DNA of 64,000 nt from Oceanobacillus manasiensis (GCF_000724085.1 NZ_CCDL010000001.1:1426001-1490000); one strand, 5' to 3'. Shown: positions 25,469-35,181, numbered from the stretch's first letter. Numbers and translations are program-made. The notes: generated from the letters alone by a model not told the origin.

Positions 25469-26890
25469 GTGGCAAAAAACGAAACGAAAGAAAAAAATAA
25501 AAGACGCAGTAAAATGCCAGACGCTTTCGTTATTTTGTTTGGATTGCTGCTCCTTGCAGCCATCGCTACATATATTATACCAGCAGGGTCTTTTGAAAGA
25601 GAGACAACGGACAATGAAATTACCCAAGTAATCCCGGACAGCTACAGTGAAACGGAAATGAATCCGGCTTCTGTAATGGATGTGTTTTTATCTGTCCAAC
25701 AGGGATTAATTGATACAGCCCACCTTGTGTTTATGGTATTAATTATTGGTGGGACGGTTGCCGTATTTGAGCATACAGGAGCCGTCAACTCAGGAATTAA
25801 TGCTCTAATCAATCGTACGAAGGGAAGGAAGTATCTGCTGATTATTTCCGTTATAACTCTATTTGGTATATTGGATACAGCAGGGGTTAGTGGAAATGCG
25901 GTTATTGCCTTTATTCCGATTGGGATTATCCTTGCTCGGGCACTTAAGCTTGATGCGATTACGGGAATTGCGATGATCTATTTAGGACAGTATGTGGGTG
26001 TGGCTACAGGTACGTTTGATCCAGTTATTACTGGAATTGCTCAGCAAATTGCCGAATTACCTCTGTTCTCAGGTGCGGCACTACGTGGATCGGCCTTCAT
26101 CGTTTATCTGCTTGTAACGATTACTTACATCTGTCTTTATGTCAAAAAAATCAGCAAGGATCCTACAAGGTCGATGATGGGATCGTCGCCTTTTGCCCAA
26201 TATCACGAGGGTACACGAGACACGGATTCATTTGGGGCATTTACCCTGCGGCATAAGTTCGTTATTCTTACTTTCTTTGTTTTCTTGGGAATTTTTCTAT
26301 TTGGTGTTTATAACCTCGGTTGGTCAATTAACGAGCTTTCTGCAACATTTCTCATGATGAGCATCACGGTGGCAATTATCAACAAAATAACGCCAAATAA
26401 ATTAGTATCGGTGTTTATGGAAGGAGCGAAAGGACTCGTCTATGGCGCGCTAGTTATTGGGATGGCACGTGCGATCGTAGTCATTTTGGAAAATGGGTAT
26501 ATTTTAGATACGATCGTTCATTATGCCTTTGGTCCGCTAGAAGGTCTGCCAACTCTGCTTGGTGCCCAGGCAATCTTTGTTTTCAATTTACTCTTTAACA
26601 TATTAGTAACATCCGGTAGTGGCCAGGCGGTCATCACCATGCCATTTATTGTACCACTTGTCGACATGCTTGATATTACACGGCAGACAGGTGTCTTAGC
26701 ATTTAAACTCGGTGATGGCATAACGAATATTTTTACACCAACCTCAGGTGTGCTGATGGCAGTATTGGCTGTCGGAGGAGTTCCATGGAATAAATGGTTC
26801 CGCTTCGTCTGGCCACTCGTTCTTATTTGGGCAATCATTGGCGCTGTATTTATAAGCATTGCGGTTTTGATTAATTACGGACCATTTTAA
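25469..26890 (+). CDS. YfcC-family (ArcD/anaerobic carrier-like) membrane transporter
   Basis: This 473-residue carrier has about twelve hydrophobic segments, a basic N-terminus and the family features LLLAAIATYIIPAGSF at helix 1, a GNAVIAFIPIGIILAR segment, and VTSGSGQAVITMPFIVPL plus GDGITNIFTPTSGVLMAVLA in the C-terminal half. The start is a GTG at 25469 after GGGGGGATGAG. An M20 peptidase follows after 16 bases, so the carrier probably imports a peptide or N-acylated amino acid that the peptidase cleaves. Confidence 0.85.
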   Translation: MAKNETKEKNKRRSKMPDAFVILFGLLLLAAIATYIIPAGSFERETTDNEITQVIPDSYSETEMNPASVMDVFLSVQQGLIDTAHLVFMVLIIGGTVAVFEHTGAVNSGINALINRTKGRKYLLIISVITLFGILDTAGVSGNAVIAFIPIGIILARALKLDAITGIAMIYLGQYVGVATGTFDPVITGIAQQIAELPLFSGAALRGSAFIVYLLVTITYICLYVKKISKDPTRSMMGSSPFAQYHEGTRDTDSFGAFTLRHKFVILTFFVFLGIFLFGVYNLGWSINELSATFLMMSITVAIINKITPNKLVSVFMEGAKGLVYGALVIGMARAIVVILENGYILDTIVHYAFGPLEGLPTLLGAQAIFVFNLLFNILVTSGSGQAVITMPFIVPLVDMLDITRQTGVLAFKLGDGITNIFTPTSGVLMAVLAVGGVPWNKWFRFVWPLVLIWAIIGAVFISIAVLINYGPF

Positions 26891-26906
26891 TGAAGGGAGA
26901 AACAAC

Positions 26907-28031
26907 ATGGATCAAATAAAAGCATACATGATCAAACATCACAAGGACATTATGGAGGACATGAAATACATTGTGGAAAGTGATTCGCCTTCCCATGACA
27001 AAACACTACTTGACGCATGTGGAGAACGTATTCAAGACTTATTGGAAAAGCACTTTGGCTATCGTGCAACGTTAATAGAAGAGAAAGAACACGGTAATCA
27101 TTTACGTTTTGAATACGGAGAAGGGCAAGAAAAACTCTTAATACTTTCCCATTTTGACACGGTTTGGGAAAGAGGAGAACTATCTATTAAGGAAGAGGAA
27201 GACAAAATCTATGGTCCTGGTATCCTTGATATGAAAGGTGGGCTTGTCCAAGCAATTTGGTCGATGAAAGCATGCAAGGATTTAGGACTGGAAGTAGATA
27301 AACGCATTGTTTTCTTGTGTACAAGTGATGAGGAAATTGGCAGTCCAAGCTCGCAAGCATTGATTGAACAGGAAGCAAAAGACAGCTTTTGCGTCTTAGT
27401 CACAGAGCCACCCGTAGCTGGGAGCGGGGCATTAAAAACAGAACGAAAAGGTTCTGCTCGCTATTATGTGGACGTAACAGGAAAAGCAGCCCATTCCGGC
27501 AATCACCATGAAGAAGGGGTGAATGCTATCAAGGAAGTGGCTGAGCAAATTCTTTATTTAGAGTCCCTCACAGACTACGAGAAGGGAACTACCGTTAATG
27601 TAGGCTCTGTTGAAGGCGGGGGGCCACTAAACGTCGTAGCGGATGCAGCTTCCATCGGAGTTGATGTAAGGATGGAAACAGAAGAAGAACAAGACAGAAT
27701 TGAACACATTATGGAAGAGCTTGAACCTCATACAGAGGGCGCTAAAATAAAGGTGCATGGTGGTGTGATGCGTCCGCCTATGCATAAGAATGATCGGACG
27801 GAAAAGTTATTTGCGAAAGCCAAGGAAGTTGCTCGAGAATTAAATATGGAACTTGAAGAAGAAGCTGCTGGCGGTGGAAGTGATGGGAACTTTACTGCAG
27901 CAATGGGAATCCCAACACTTGATGGACTCGGTGCAGCTGGTAAAGGGATACATGCAAGAGATGAACACATTTTGATCGACGACATTCCTGAGCGTACTGC
28001 TTTGCTCTGTAAGTTGATTTATTCAGTATAA
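26907..28031 (+). CDS. M20-family metallopeptidase (carboxypeptidase G2-like)
   Basis: This 374-residue co-catalytic zinc peptidase probably removes a C-terminal glutamate-type residue or hydrolyses an N-acyl amino acid. Ligands and catalytic residues are visible in the usual order: H in LSHFDTVW (near 82), D in GPGILDMKGG (near 108), E-E in TSDEEIGS (near 141), E in VTEPP and H in GIHARDEH near the C-terminus; the dimerisation domain starts at KGSARYYVDV. AAGGGAG precedes the ATG. No signal peptide, so it acts in the cytoplasm. It is paired with the YfcC-type carrier. Confidence 0.87.
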   Translation: MDQIKAYMIKHHKDIMEDMKYIVESDSPSHDKTLLDACGERIQDLLEKHFGYRATLIEEKEHGNHLRFEYGEGQEKLLILSHFDTVWERGELSIKEEEDKIYGPGILDMKGGLVQAIWSMKACKDLGLEVDKRIVFLCTSDEEIGSPSSQALIEQEAKDSFCVLVTEPPVAGSGALKTERKGSARYYVDVTGKAAHSGNHHEEGVNAIKEVAEQILYLESLTDYEKGTTVNVGSVEGGGPLNVVADAASIGVDVRMETEEEQDRIEHIMEELEPHTEGAKIKVHGGVMRPPMHKNDRTEKLFAKAKEVARELNMELEEEAAGGGSDGNFTAAMGIPTLDGLGAAGKGIHARDEHILIDDIPERTALLCKLIYSV

Positions 28032-28086
28032 ATAGCTGGGAATTTAACCGGCTTAGTATGAATAGGAATAATAAAGAATGAGGGGG

Positions 28087-28248
28087 ATGATGGAAATGAA
28101 TCAAGGTATTGGTGGGGTTGTTTTTACTGGCTGCATGTTTCTTGGTATAGGGTTAGGACTGCTCTTTGATAATGTGGCAGCAGGCACGCTGATTGGTATG
28201 GGTGCGGGGTTTTTAGCTGTGGCTCTTAGTAGTAGAAAAAGAAGCTGA
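28087..28248 (+). CDS. Small membrane protein (53 aa)
   Basis: The start is ATG-ATG at 28087/28090 with GAGGGGG upstream. The protein has two hydrophobic glycine-rich segments ([15 protein letters not shown] and [16 protein letters not shown]) and a basic tail SSRKRS. It may be the last cistron of the carrier-peptidase operon. No family is recognised beyond a resemblance to small two-helix membrane proteins. Confidence 0.6.
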   Translation: MMEMNQGIGGVVFTGCMFLGIGLGLLFDNVAAGTLIGMGAGFLAVALSSRKRS

Positions 28249-28436
28249 CATCCCTCTCTCTACTATGAAAGAAAGTTGCAAATTTGTATGTTTCTGATAT
28301 TAATGTTTAGAGTATTGATTTTCGAGTTGTACATGCAGTTTGGTCGGTTGAAATGTAGGCCAATAGGCAGTTGGGGAAGAAGTAGTGATGTGTTATATTC
28401 TAAATAGGTTAAACTTTCAATTAATGAGGGTTGTAT

Positions 28437-30344
28437 ATGAATGCACGCTGTGGAAAGATTCTACAATTACTCCTTTCATCCAAGCAAGCTATCACAAGCA
28501 AAGAGATATCCTTAGAGCTACAAGTTAGTTCCAAAACCGCACGAAATGATTTGAAAGATTTACAGCCATTACTCATAGACAATAATATAAAATTGGTTTC
28601 GATTCGAGGGAAGGGGTATGAGCTACTTCCCTCTGATAAGGAGAAAGTGGCTCTACTATTAGAACAACAGGCACTACAATCTTCGCCTATTGAGCCGGAG
28701 GATAGGGTCCATTTTTTGATGGAAAAATTACTCATGCAAACAACCTATATTAAACTTGAGGATATGGCTGAGGAACTTTTCGTCAGCCGATCAAGTCTGC
28801 AGGGGGATTTGCGGCAAGTCCGGGAGATTTTGCATGATTATCACCTTGCACTTGAGCAGAAGCCTAATTATGGTATCAAAGTGGTTGGGGATGAGATGCA
28901 AATACGCTTTTGTATTGCGGAATGGCTGTACCAACAAAATTCATCTGTTTTACGAGGTACTGTCGACTTGTCTATTTTGCCAGAAGAGGATTTGCAAGTT
29001 ATAAAAAATAGTATTTTAACTAACCTGCGAAAAAACCAAATTCTCATCTCAGATATAAGTCTCCAAAACCTTATTACCCATGTTGCCATTGCTGTTAGAA
29101 GACTGGGAGAAAATCAAGCTATTGGGACAGGCTTGGCGTATGACCATTTGAAGGATGAAAAAGAATATATGGTTGCTAGAAGAATATTGGACGATATAGA
29201 GGACACTATACCAATTACGTTTCCAGTTAATGAAGTGGCCTATTTGGCCATGCACTTATTAGGCACGAGGCTTGTATTACCAAACGAAAAAGTGGATCCT
29301 CATGTTTGTAGTATGGATCCAGCCATTTTTAAACTGGTGGAGAATATGGTAGCAAGAATAGATAATCAATATGGTTTCCAATTGAAAGAGGATATGGACC
29401 TGCGGTTAGCCTTAGCTTTACACCTAAAGCCTGCTATCAACCGTTACCACTACCAAATGAACATAAGAAACCCGATGCTTGATGAGATTAAATTAAATTA
29501 CCCGCTATCATTTGAAGCAGCACTTGTTGGCAGTGAGGTATTGAATGAAATCCAAGCTATTAAACTGGTAGAGGATGAAGTTGCCTATCTTGCCCTCCAT
29601 TTGGAAGTGGCACAAGAACGGAAGAAACAGGAAGCTATGAATAAACAAAGATGTCTCATAGTATGTGCTTCAGGGATGGGGAGCGCCCAGCTGCTGATGT
29701 ATAAATTAAAAGATCCTTTTAAGGAAGAGATGGTTATTGTCGGGTCTACTGAAATGCACAATGTAAGGCAGTATCCACTTGAAGAAATTGACTTTATTAT
29801 TACGACTATCCCCCTGTTATGGGATCCAGGCATTCCCGTTATTCAAGTAAGCACTATATTGGGAAAAGCAGATATATCCAGAGTTAATGGGATTATCAAG
29901 AGAAAGAACGAAGTAATGAGTAGTTATTTTTTGAAACCGTTTACATATTTTAAAAAAGACTTTACGGAACCTGAAACGATTTTGCGTTTTCTCTGTAATG
30001 AACTCGAAAAAGAAGGGTTAGTTGACCGTTGCTACCTCGATTCTGTTCTGCAAAGAGAAGCATATGCCTCCACGAGTTTTGGCAACCTCGTAGCAATTCC
30101 TCACCCAATGGAACCACAAACGAACCGTACATTCTGGTCGGTCATGACGCTTGTAAAACCTATTGAGTGGGGAGACAAGCCTGTCCAATTAATTTTTCTA
30201 TTAAATGCTAGCAAGAATAGGCAGCATGAACTCAAACCGATGTTTGAAGAGATCGGCAACTTGTTGGAGGATCAGCATCTCATTAGACAATTAATTGCTG
30301 CTAAAGATTTTAAAGCGTTTAAGGAAGTCATGAAAATAGATTAG
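28437..30344 (+). CDS. PRD-containing PTS-controlled transcriptional activator (LicR/MtlR type)
   Basis: This 635-residue regulator has an HTH (about 5-60), a second Mga-like HTH (about 85-140), two PTS regulation domains with the histidine motifs AYDHLKDEKE / AYLAMHLLG and LALHLKP / AYLALHLEVA, an EIIB-like domain whose cysteine sits in IVCASGMGSAQL (near 405) and a C-terminal EIIA-like domain with AIPHPM (near 560). Phosphorylation at these sites would tie activity to PTS flux. It stands upstream of the chitobiose-type genes in the same direction, its likely targets. ATG 28437 is preferred over TTG 28431 because GAGGG spacing fits better. Confidence 0.9.
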   Translation: MNARCGKILQLLLSSKQAITSKEISLELQVSSKTARNDLKDLQPLLIDNNIKLVSIRGKGYELLPSDKEKVALLLEQQALQSSPIEPEDRVHFLMEKLLMQTTYIKLEDMAEELFVSRSSLQGDLRQVREILHDYHLALEQKPNYGIKVVGDEMQIRFCIAEWLYQQNSSVLRGTVDLSILPEEDLQVIKNSILTNLRKNQILISDISLQNLITHVAIAVRRLGENQAIGTGLAYDHLKDEKEYMVARRILDDIEDTIPITFPVNEVAYLAMHLLGTRLVLPNEKVDPHVCSMDPAIFKLVENMVARIDNQYGFQLKEDMDLRLALALHLKPAINRYHYQMNIRNPMLDEIKLNYPLSFEAALVGSEVLNEIQAIKLVEDEVAYLALHLEVAQERKKQEAMNKQRCLIVCASGMGSAQLLMYKLKDPFKEEMVIVGSTEMHNVRQYPLEEIDFIITTIPLLWDPGIPVIQVSTILGKADISRVNGIIKRKNEVMSSYFLKPFTYFKKDFTEPETILRFLCNELEKEGLVDRCYLDSVLQREAYASTSFGNLVAIPHPMEPQTNRTFWSVMTLVKPIEWGDKPVQLIFLLNASKNRQHELKPMFEEIGNLLEDQHLIRQLIAAKDFKAFKEVMKID

Positions 30345-30427
30345 CATTGTAGTTGGAAAAAATAGATAATCGTTAAACTCGATGACGTGGACATGGGGAT
30401 GAGACATACCTCATGTAGGATCTCTTA

Positions 30428-30545
30428 TTGCCGCTCCGGAAATGCACTTCGCTTTCCGCGGGCGGCTGGTGAGCACCCTAGTGCTGCGCACTTTGGGGTC
30501 TCACCTATGCCTTTCATCCCGCCGGAGTCTTCGTGTATTTCCTAC
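30428..30545. repeat. GC-rich Bacillaceae-type intergenic repeat
   Basis: The block CTCCGGAAATGCACTTCGC ... CTTTCCGCGGGCGGC ... GGAGTCTTCGTGTATTTCC is far more GC-rich than its surroundings and has imperfect inverted ends (GGAAATGCAC / GTGTATTTCC). The words GAAATGC and CTTTCCGCGGGC recur in intergenic repeats of many Bacillaceae, from memory. It differs from the 157-bp family. Confidence 0.7.
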
Positions 30546-30784
30546 ACTAATAATGCCAATATATCAAGAGTAAGACCTAGCTTCACAACTTCTCTCCTTG
30601 CCAGATCTGCCCCCTTTCTGGAAAAATCTTCACTTTAAAAGTACTTCTTTCCATCTCTATTACAAAGGCAATTGTCGTTTCTTCGCTATTTACAACAATA
30701 ATAGTTCTTCGTAAACCTGTTCTATATTTGTTAGCAATGGTTTAAAAAGCACTATATTTATTACTGTGAATTTTAATCTGTACT

Positions 30785-30941
30785 TTATCCCGGAGCAACC
30801 GTCCGTAAGACTCTCACTTCAAAATATGAAGAGAAACAGTTAGTTTTTAGTAGGAGTAAACGGACGCTAACACCCCGATTCGTTCTACTAACAATCAGTG
30901 GGGAAGAATGAAAACCCCCACTGATTGAAGTTTCACTTTAT
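30785..30941 (+). repeat. ~157-bp palindromic repeat, copy in the regulator-GH4 gap
   Basis: It runs from TTATCCCGGAGCAACCGTCC to TTGAAGTTTCACTTTAT and keeps both stem-loops with small changes (GAAGAGAAACAG). Confidence 0.9.
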
Positions 30942-30989
30942 CCAAACTACTACATTAAATTAACAAACTAAAATTATGGCAATTTAACG

Positions 30990-31026
30990 AGCTACTGCTA
31001 TTGGATAATTTCCAAGTAGCTTTTTT
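30990..31026 (+). terminator. Hairpin with T-run in the leader of the GH4 operon
   Basis: AGCTAC (30990-30995) pairs with GTAGCT (31016-31021), an inner stem TTGGA/TCCAA extends it, and six T follow. It lies 87 bases before the GH4 start and may separate regulator transcription from the sugar operon. Confidence 0.6.
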
Positions 31027-31112
31027 CCGTTGCTAATGGAAAAAGAGTGGGTGCAAATGACTCATTTTTCAGAATAGAATAACTATAACATGCAAAAGAA
31101 AGGAGGGATCCT

Positions 31113-32402
31113 TTGAAACCTATTAAAATAACAGTAATAGGTGGTGGCTCATCATATACGCCAGAGCTTTTGGAAGGGTTGCTTGCGGAAGCTGATGTGC
31201 TCCCGATAAAGGAAATATGGCTCGTGGATATACCGCAAGGAGAGAGAAAACTGCAGATCATGGATGCGCTGGCAAAGCGTATGATAAAAAAGTCCAAGCA
31301 TGATATTAAGATCGTTTCTACATTGGATAGACGCGCTGCAATAAAGGGAGCAACCTACGTCGTTACGCAAATAAGAGTAGGCCAGTTAGAAATGCGTCGG
31401 CATGATGAATACATCTCCCTTAACCACGGGGTTATTGGGCAGGAAACGACCGGAGCAGGAGGATTTATGAAAGCGCTTCGAACGATTCCGGTTATATTGG
31501 ATATTTGCAATGAGATGGAAGAACTTGCTCCAGATGCATGGATGTTAAATTTTACGAACCCTGCTGGTATTGTTACAGAGGCTGTGTTAAAACACTCTAC
31601 TATTAAAGTGGTGGGGCTTTGTAATAACCCGATTAATTATTATAAGAAGTTCGCCAAAACGTATAACGTGTCAATGGAGGATGTGCGGATTAATTTCATC
31701 GGAATTAATCATTTAATTTGGATAACCGGATTGTATATTAAAGGAAGATCACACATTCAGGATGTTTTGACAGGTAAATCTGCCAGTTATGAGGCTGCAA
31801 ACATACCTGACTTTGGCTGGGACCATGATTTTTTACAGTCCCTTGGGGCAATTCCTTGTGGCTATCACAAGTACTACTACCAATCGGATACCATTTTGCA
31901 GAAACAGCTTCTAGAATATGAAAAAAATGAAACGAGAGCAGATCAGGTGAAAAAAGTCGAGGCAGAGTTGTTTGAATTATACCAAGACCCGGGGTTAAAC
32001 AAAAAGCCTGAAGCATTGGAACAACGAGGTGGCGCTTATTATTCGGAAGCAGCAGTTCGGCTCATTCGTGATATTCATTTAAATACACAGCAGGTTCACA
32101 CATTAAATGTACGAAATAATGGGGCGATTTCGTGCCTGCCGGATGATGTTTGTGTGGAGATTAACTGTGTTGTTGAAAACCATCAAATCACACCACTGCA
32201 AACGGCAGAGGCGCCAGCCCAAATCAGGGGATTACTACAAGTCGTGAAGGCTTATGAAGAATTGACAGTAGAAGCAGCCGTCACGGGAGATAAGGGAATT
32301 GCGATTCAAGCTTTAACTCTCCATCCCCTAATCCCATCAGCTGATAAGGCAAAGCAGATCCTAAAAGAAATGCTGGAAGTCAACGAACCTTATCTGAATT
32401 AA
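31113..32402 (+). CDS. GH4 6-phospho-beta-glucosidase (LicH/ChbF type)
   Basis: This 429-residue enzyme is a family 4 glycosidase that needs NAD+ and a divalent metal and hydrolyses phosphorylated disaccharides in the cytoplasm. The Rossmann start ITVIGGGSSYTPELLEG (5-21) and the metal-site residues C in VVGLCNNPIN (near 170) and H in FIGINHLIW (near 200) are present. The start is TTG 31113 with AAAGGAGGG upstream. With the chitobiose-type PTS and a ChbG deacetylase, a ChbF-like role on deacetylated chitobiose-6-phosphate is the best reading; cellobiose-6-phosphate is the alternative. Confidence 0.88.
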   Translation: MKPIKITVIGGGSSYTPELLEGLLAEADVLPIKEIWLVDIPQGERKLQIMDALAKRMIKKSKHDIKIVSTLDRRAAIKGATYVVTQIRVGQLEMRRHDEYISLNHGVIGQETTGAGGFMKALRTIPVILDICNEMEELAPDAWMLNFTNPAGIVTEAVLKHSTIKVVGLCNNPINYYKKFAKTYNVSMEDVRINFIGINHLIWITGLYIKGRSHIQDVLTGKSASYEAANIPDFGWDHDFLQSLGAIPCGYHKYYYQSDTILQKQLLEYEKNETRADQVKKVEAELFELYQDPGLNKKPEALEQRGGAYYSEAAVRLIRDIHLNTQQVHTLNVRNNGAISCLPDDVCVEINCVVENHQITPLQTAEAPAQIRGLLQVVKAYEELTVEAAVTGDKGIAIQALTLHPLIPSADKAKQILKEMLEVNEPYLN

Positions 32403-32436
32403 AAAGCATAGATTTTCTATTATTGGAGGTGGAAAC

Positions 32437-32739
32437 ATGAAGATCACATTATTGTGCGCGTTAGGAATGAGTACAAGTTTGCTCGTTAAGAAAATGAATC
32501 AGGAAGCTGAAAACCAATCAATTGACGCTGTGATAGAAGCCCACTCTGTGGATGATATTGAAAAGCAATTAAAGACAGCAGATGTTCTTTTACTAGGGCC
32601 GCAAATACGTTACAAGAAAAATACACTGTTTAAACAGGCAGATGAAGCGGGTGTCCCTATTGCAATTATTGATATGAAAGCATATGGCATGCTTGATGGA
32701 AAAGCAGTTTTGGAACAGGCGATAGCTTTGAAAAAATAA
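32437..32739 (+). CDS. PTS lactose/cellobiose-family EIIB
   Basis: This 100-residue phosphocarrier passes phosphate from EIIA to the incoming sugar. The active cysteine is C8 in CALGMSTSLL. The GGAGGTGG site lies upstream of the ATG. It lies between the GH4 and EIIC genes. The sugar is probably N,N'-diacetylchitobiose or a related beta-disaccharide. Confidence 0.92.
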   Translation: MKITLLCALGMSTSLLVKKMNQEAENQSIDAVIEAHSVDDIEKQLKTADVLLLGPQIRYKKNTLFKQADEAGVPIAIIDMKAYGMLDGKAVLEQAIALKK

Positions 32740-32761
32740 AGAAACGAAGGGGAGAAGGTCG

Positions 32762-34048
32762 ATGAAGGGGTTTCAAGCATTTATGGAACGTTATTTTATG
32801 CCTGTGGCTGGAAGATTGGCGGAGCAGCGCCATCTAAAAGCGGTACGTGATGGAATTATTGCCGTCATGCCATTATTAATCATAGGTAGTATCTTTTTAA
32901 TTATTTCCTCACCACCTTATGAACCATGGGCAGAATTTATGGCACCATTTGCAGCTTCGCTTAGCATCCCAGTAGATGCAACTTTCGGTCTGCTAGGTTT
33001 AATAGCGGTATTTTCGATAGCCTATAGTTTGGCTAAAAGTTATGGAATGGATGGCCTTTCTGCTGGTGTGTTAAGTACCGCAGCATTTTTTGTGGCAACT
33101 CCTTTAACTGAGGAAGGAAATATACCGCTTAATTTAATGGGGAGCCAAGGACTATTTATCGCTATCTTGCTAGCCATTACGACGGTGGAGATCTTTCGCT
33201 TTTTCGAGAAGCGAAATATTGTCATACGCATGCCAGACACTGTACCACCTTCCGTATGGCGAGCCTTCACAGCACTCATTCCAGGTGCTGTCATTATAAC
33301 CTTGGTATGGGGAGTCGATCTATTACTTCGATCCAGTTGGGATTTATCCTTGCATGGAGTAGTTGGAGCCGTGCTTCGTGAACCACTGGAGATGCTTGGT
33401 GGAAGCTTCTGGGGAGCAATGATTGCCATTTTACTTATTCATCTGCTTTGGTCTTTTGGTATTCATGGAATTTCTGTTGTAGCAAGTGTTATGGCACCAA
33501 TTTGGTATAGTCTTACAGAACAAAACGTAGCAGCACAGCGAGCAGGAGAAGAACTTCCACATATTGTCGGTCAGCCTTATATGGCGATTTGGTGGGCAGT
33601 TGGGGGATCTGGAATGGCGCTGGCACTTACACTGCTATTTCTGTTTCTAGCAAAATCAAAGCATCTTAAAGGGCTTGGACGAGGGTCAATTGGGGCAAGT
33701 ATTTTTAATATTAGTGAGCCAGTTATCTTTGGCGCACCGGTCGTCATGAATCCATTGCTCATTATCCCGTTTATTTTAGCACCGCTTGCAGTTGGTATCA
33801 TAACGTATTTCTCCATGTCGATCGGGTTAGTTGGGAAGCCGTATGTGATTGTGCCATGGACCATGCCACCACCCTTCTCAGGAATTTTAACTACAGGTGA
33901 TTTTCGTGGGGGGATCCTCATGCTAGTGAATATTGCAGTGGCGATGTTTATCTACTTCCCGTTCTTTAAACTATATGACAAACAGCTTCTAAAAGAGGAA
34001 GAAGAGAGAAAAGAAACAGCTGCGGCAGCCAAGGAAGAGGAGGCTTAA
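32762..34048 (+). CDS. PTS lactose/cellobiose-family EIIC permease
   Basis: The 428-residue protein has about ten membrane segments. The family motif region GSIGASIFNISEPVIFGAPVVMNPLLIIPF (about 321-350), with the catalytic glutamate in NISEP, is intact, and YVIVPWTMPPPFSGIL follows. A charged EEEERKETAAAAKEEEA tail ends the protein. It imports and, with EIIB, phosphorylates the sugar. ChbG begins eight bases after the stop. Confidence 0.92.
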   Translation: MKGFQAFMERYFMPVAGRLAEQRHLKAVRDGIIAVMPLLIIGSIFLIISSPPYEPWAEFMAPFAASLSIPVDATFGLLGLIAVFSIAYSLAKSYGMDGLSAGVLSTAAFFVATPLTEEGNIPLNLMGSQGLFIAILLAITTVEIFRFFEKRNIVIRMPDTVPPSVWRAFTALIPGAVIITLVWGVDLLLRSSWDLSLHGVVGAVLREPLEMLGGSFWGAMIAILLIHLLWSFGIHGISVVASVMAPIWYSLTEQNVAAQRAGEELPHIVGQPYMAIWWAVGGSGMALALTLLFLFLAKSKHLKGLGRGSIGASIFNISEPVIFGAPVVMNPLLIIPFILAPLAVGIITYFSMSIGLVGKPYVIVPWTMPPPFSGILTTGDFRGGILMLVNIAVAMFIYFPFFKLYDKQLLKEEEERKETAAAAKEEEA

Positions 34049-34055
34049 AGGGTTT

Positions 34056-34811
34056 ATGCAGCAAACCAAAAAGCAGGTTATTATCAATGCAGATGATTTT
34101 GGAATGACTCCTGGTGTGACAGCAGGCATTCTATATGCACATCAATTCGGTATTGTTACAAGCACCACGGCAATGGTGAACACGCCATTTGTCAAAGATT
34201 CGCTGGGACTTGCCAAGGGACACCCCAATTTAGGTGTTGGATTGCATTTTGTATTGGATGCCGGGAAACCAATTTCCCGGCAGGTTCCAAGTCTAGTAGA
34301 CGCGAATGGGTACTTTTTAAAAGGAGAAGAACTAAGCAATTCTGCTAGAAAAGAAGATATAAAGGTGGAGTTGCTTGCACAGCTTGAATTACTTCTGCAA
34401 TGGTATCCACAGGTCACCCATATAGACAGTCATCACCACAAGCATTTGCATATTCCTCAAGCGCTGGAAGCTGTACTGGAGGTTGCTGAGGAGTACAGAT
34501 TGCCGGTGAGATCCTTTTCAAAGAGTAGGTGGCAGAATGTAAGAAGTACAGATTATCTGCATTATGATTTTTATGGAGAAACTGTTCAAGCCGCTTTTTT
34601 GGAAAACCTCATTCGTTCCACTAATGGTGGCGTGAGTGAAATTATGTGCCATCCAGCATTTTTGGATACATGGCTTTTAGAAAGAAGCAGTTATACAGAG
34701 GCGCGGATGAAGGAACTTGAACTTTTAACAGATAAAAACGTGAAGAATATCCTCACTTCCGAATCTATTGAGCTCATACACTTTGGAGGAATACATGATG
34801 AACATAAATAA
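34056..34811 (+). CDS. chbG: ChbG/YdjC-type carbohydrate deacetylase
   Basis: This 251-residue metal-dependent deacetylase removes the acetyl group from the reducing or non-reducing GlcNAc of chitobiose-6-phosphate, which lets ChbF cleave it. Metal and catalytic residues are visible in INADDFGMTPG (10-20, paired aspartates) and HIDSHHHKHLH (about 123-133). Its presence with EIIA, EIIB, EIIC and a GH4 enzyme reproduces the E. coli chb gene set. Its 3' end overlaps the EIIA gene by about 14-17 bases. Confidence 0.88.
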   Translation: MQQTKKQVIINADDFGMTPGVTAGILYAHQFGIVTSTTAMVNTPFVKDSLGLAKGHPNLGVGLHFVLDAGKPISRQVPSLVDANGYFLKGEELSNSARKEDIKVELLAQLELLLQWYPQVTHIDSHHHKHLHIPQALEAVLEVAEEYRLPVRSFSKSRWQNVRSTDYLHYDFYGETVQAAFLENLIRSTNGGVSEIMCHPAFLDTWLLERSSYTEARMKELELLTDKNVKNILTSESIELIHFGGIHDEHK

Positions 34812-35160
34812 TTTATCGATGCAAATTATATTGCATGCAGGGAATGCCAAAGGAATTTTACATGAAGCGTTGGAAAAAGCAAGAGGTGGAAATTTCTCTG
34901 AAACAGATGGATTACTGAAAGAAGCCTCTGAAGAACTTCTTAAAGCGCATAAGGTACAAACCTCCCTCATCCAAGAAGAAGCACAGGAAAAGCTAGGCGT
35001 TCTTCCTGTCATTTTAGTACATGCCCAAGATCACCTTATGACCGTAATGTCTGAAAAAACACTGATAGAAGAAATGATGTATTTGTACAAAAAGCAAGAT
35101 AGACTGGAGCAGATGGTAGAGAAGTGGGTTGGTACAAAGGAAATGGAGAAGTTTGATTAG
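34798..35160 (+). CDS. PTS lactose/cellobiose-family EIIA
   Basis: The protein (about 120 residues) is an all-helical trimeric phosphocarrier. The motif LVHAQDHLMT (near 78-87) carries the phosphorylated histidine. Adjacent ATG codons at 34795 and 34798 both follow TTGGAGGA; the second has the better spacing. The gene starts inside chbG, so the two are translationally coupled. Placing EIIA after chbG, away from EIIB and EIIC, is unlike the E. coli order. Confidence 0.9.
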   Translation: MNINNLSMQIILHAGNAKGILHEALEKARGGNFSETDGLLKEASEELLKAHKVQTSLIQEEAQEKLGVLPVILVHAQDHLMTVMSEKTLIEEMMYLYKKQDRLEQMVEKWVGTKEMEKFD

Positions 35161-35181
35161 ACTTATTTAAGGAGTGTTTTG

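Noticed and set aside
28437..30344. RNA-binding antiterminator (BglG/LicT type) with a RAT site in the GH4 leader
   Set aside because: The regulator has N-terminal DNA-binding HTH domains and EIIB/EIIA modules, not a CAT RNA-binding domain, so the leader hairpin at 30990 is not likely its target.
30387..30638. 83-residue ORF over the GC-rich repeat
   Set aside because: It is encoded by the repeat, has no ribosome binding site and no protein-like conservation signal.
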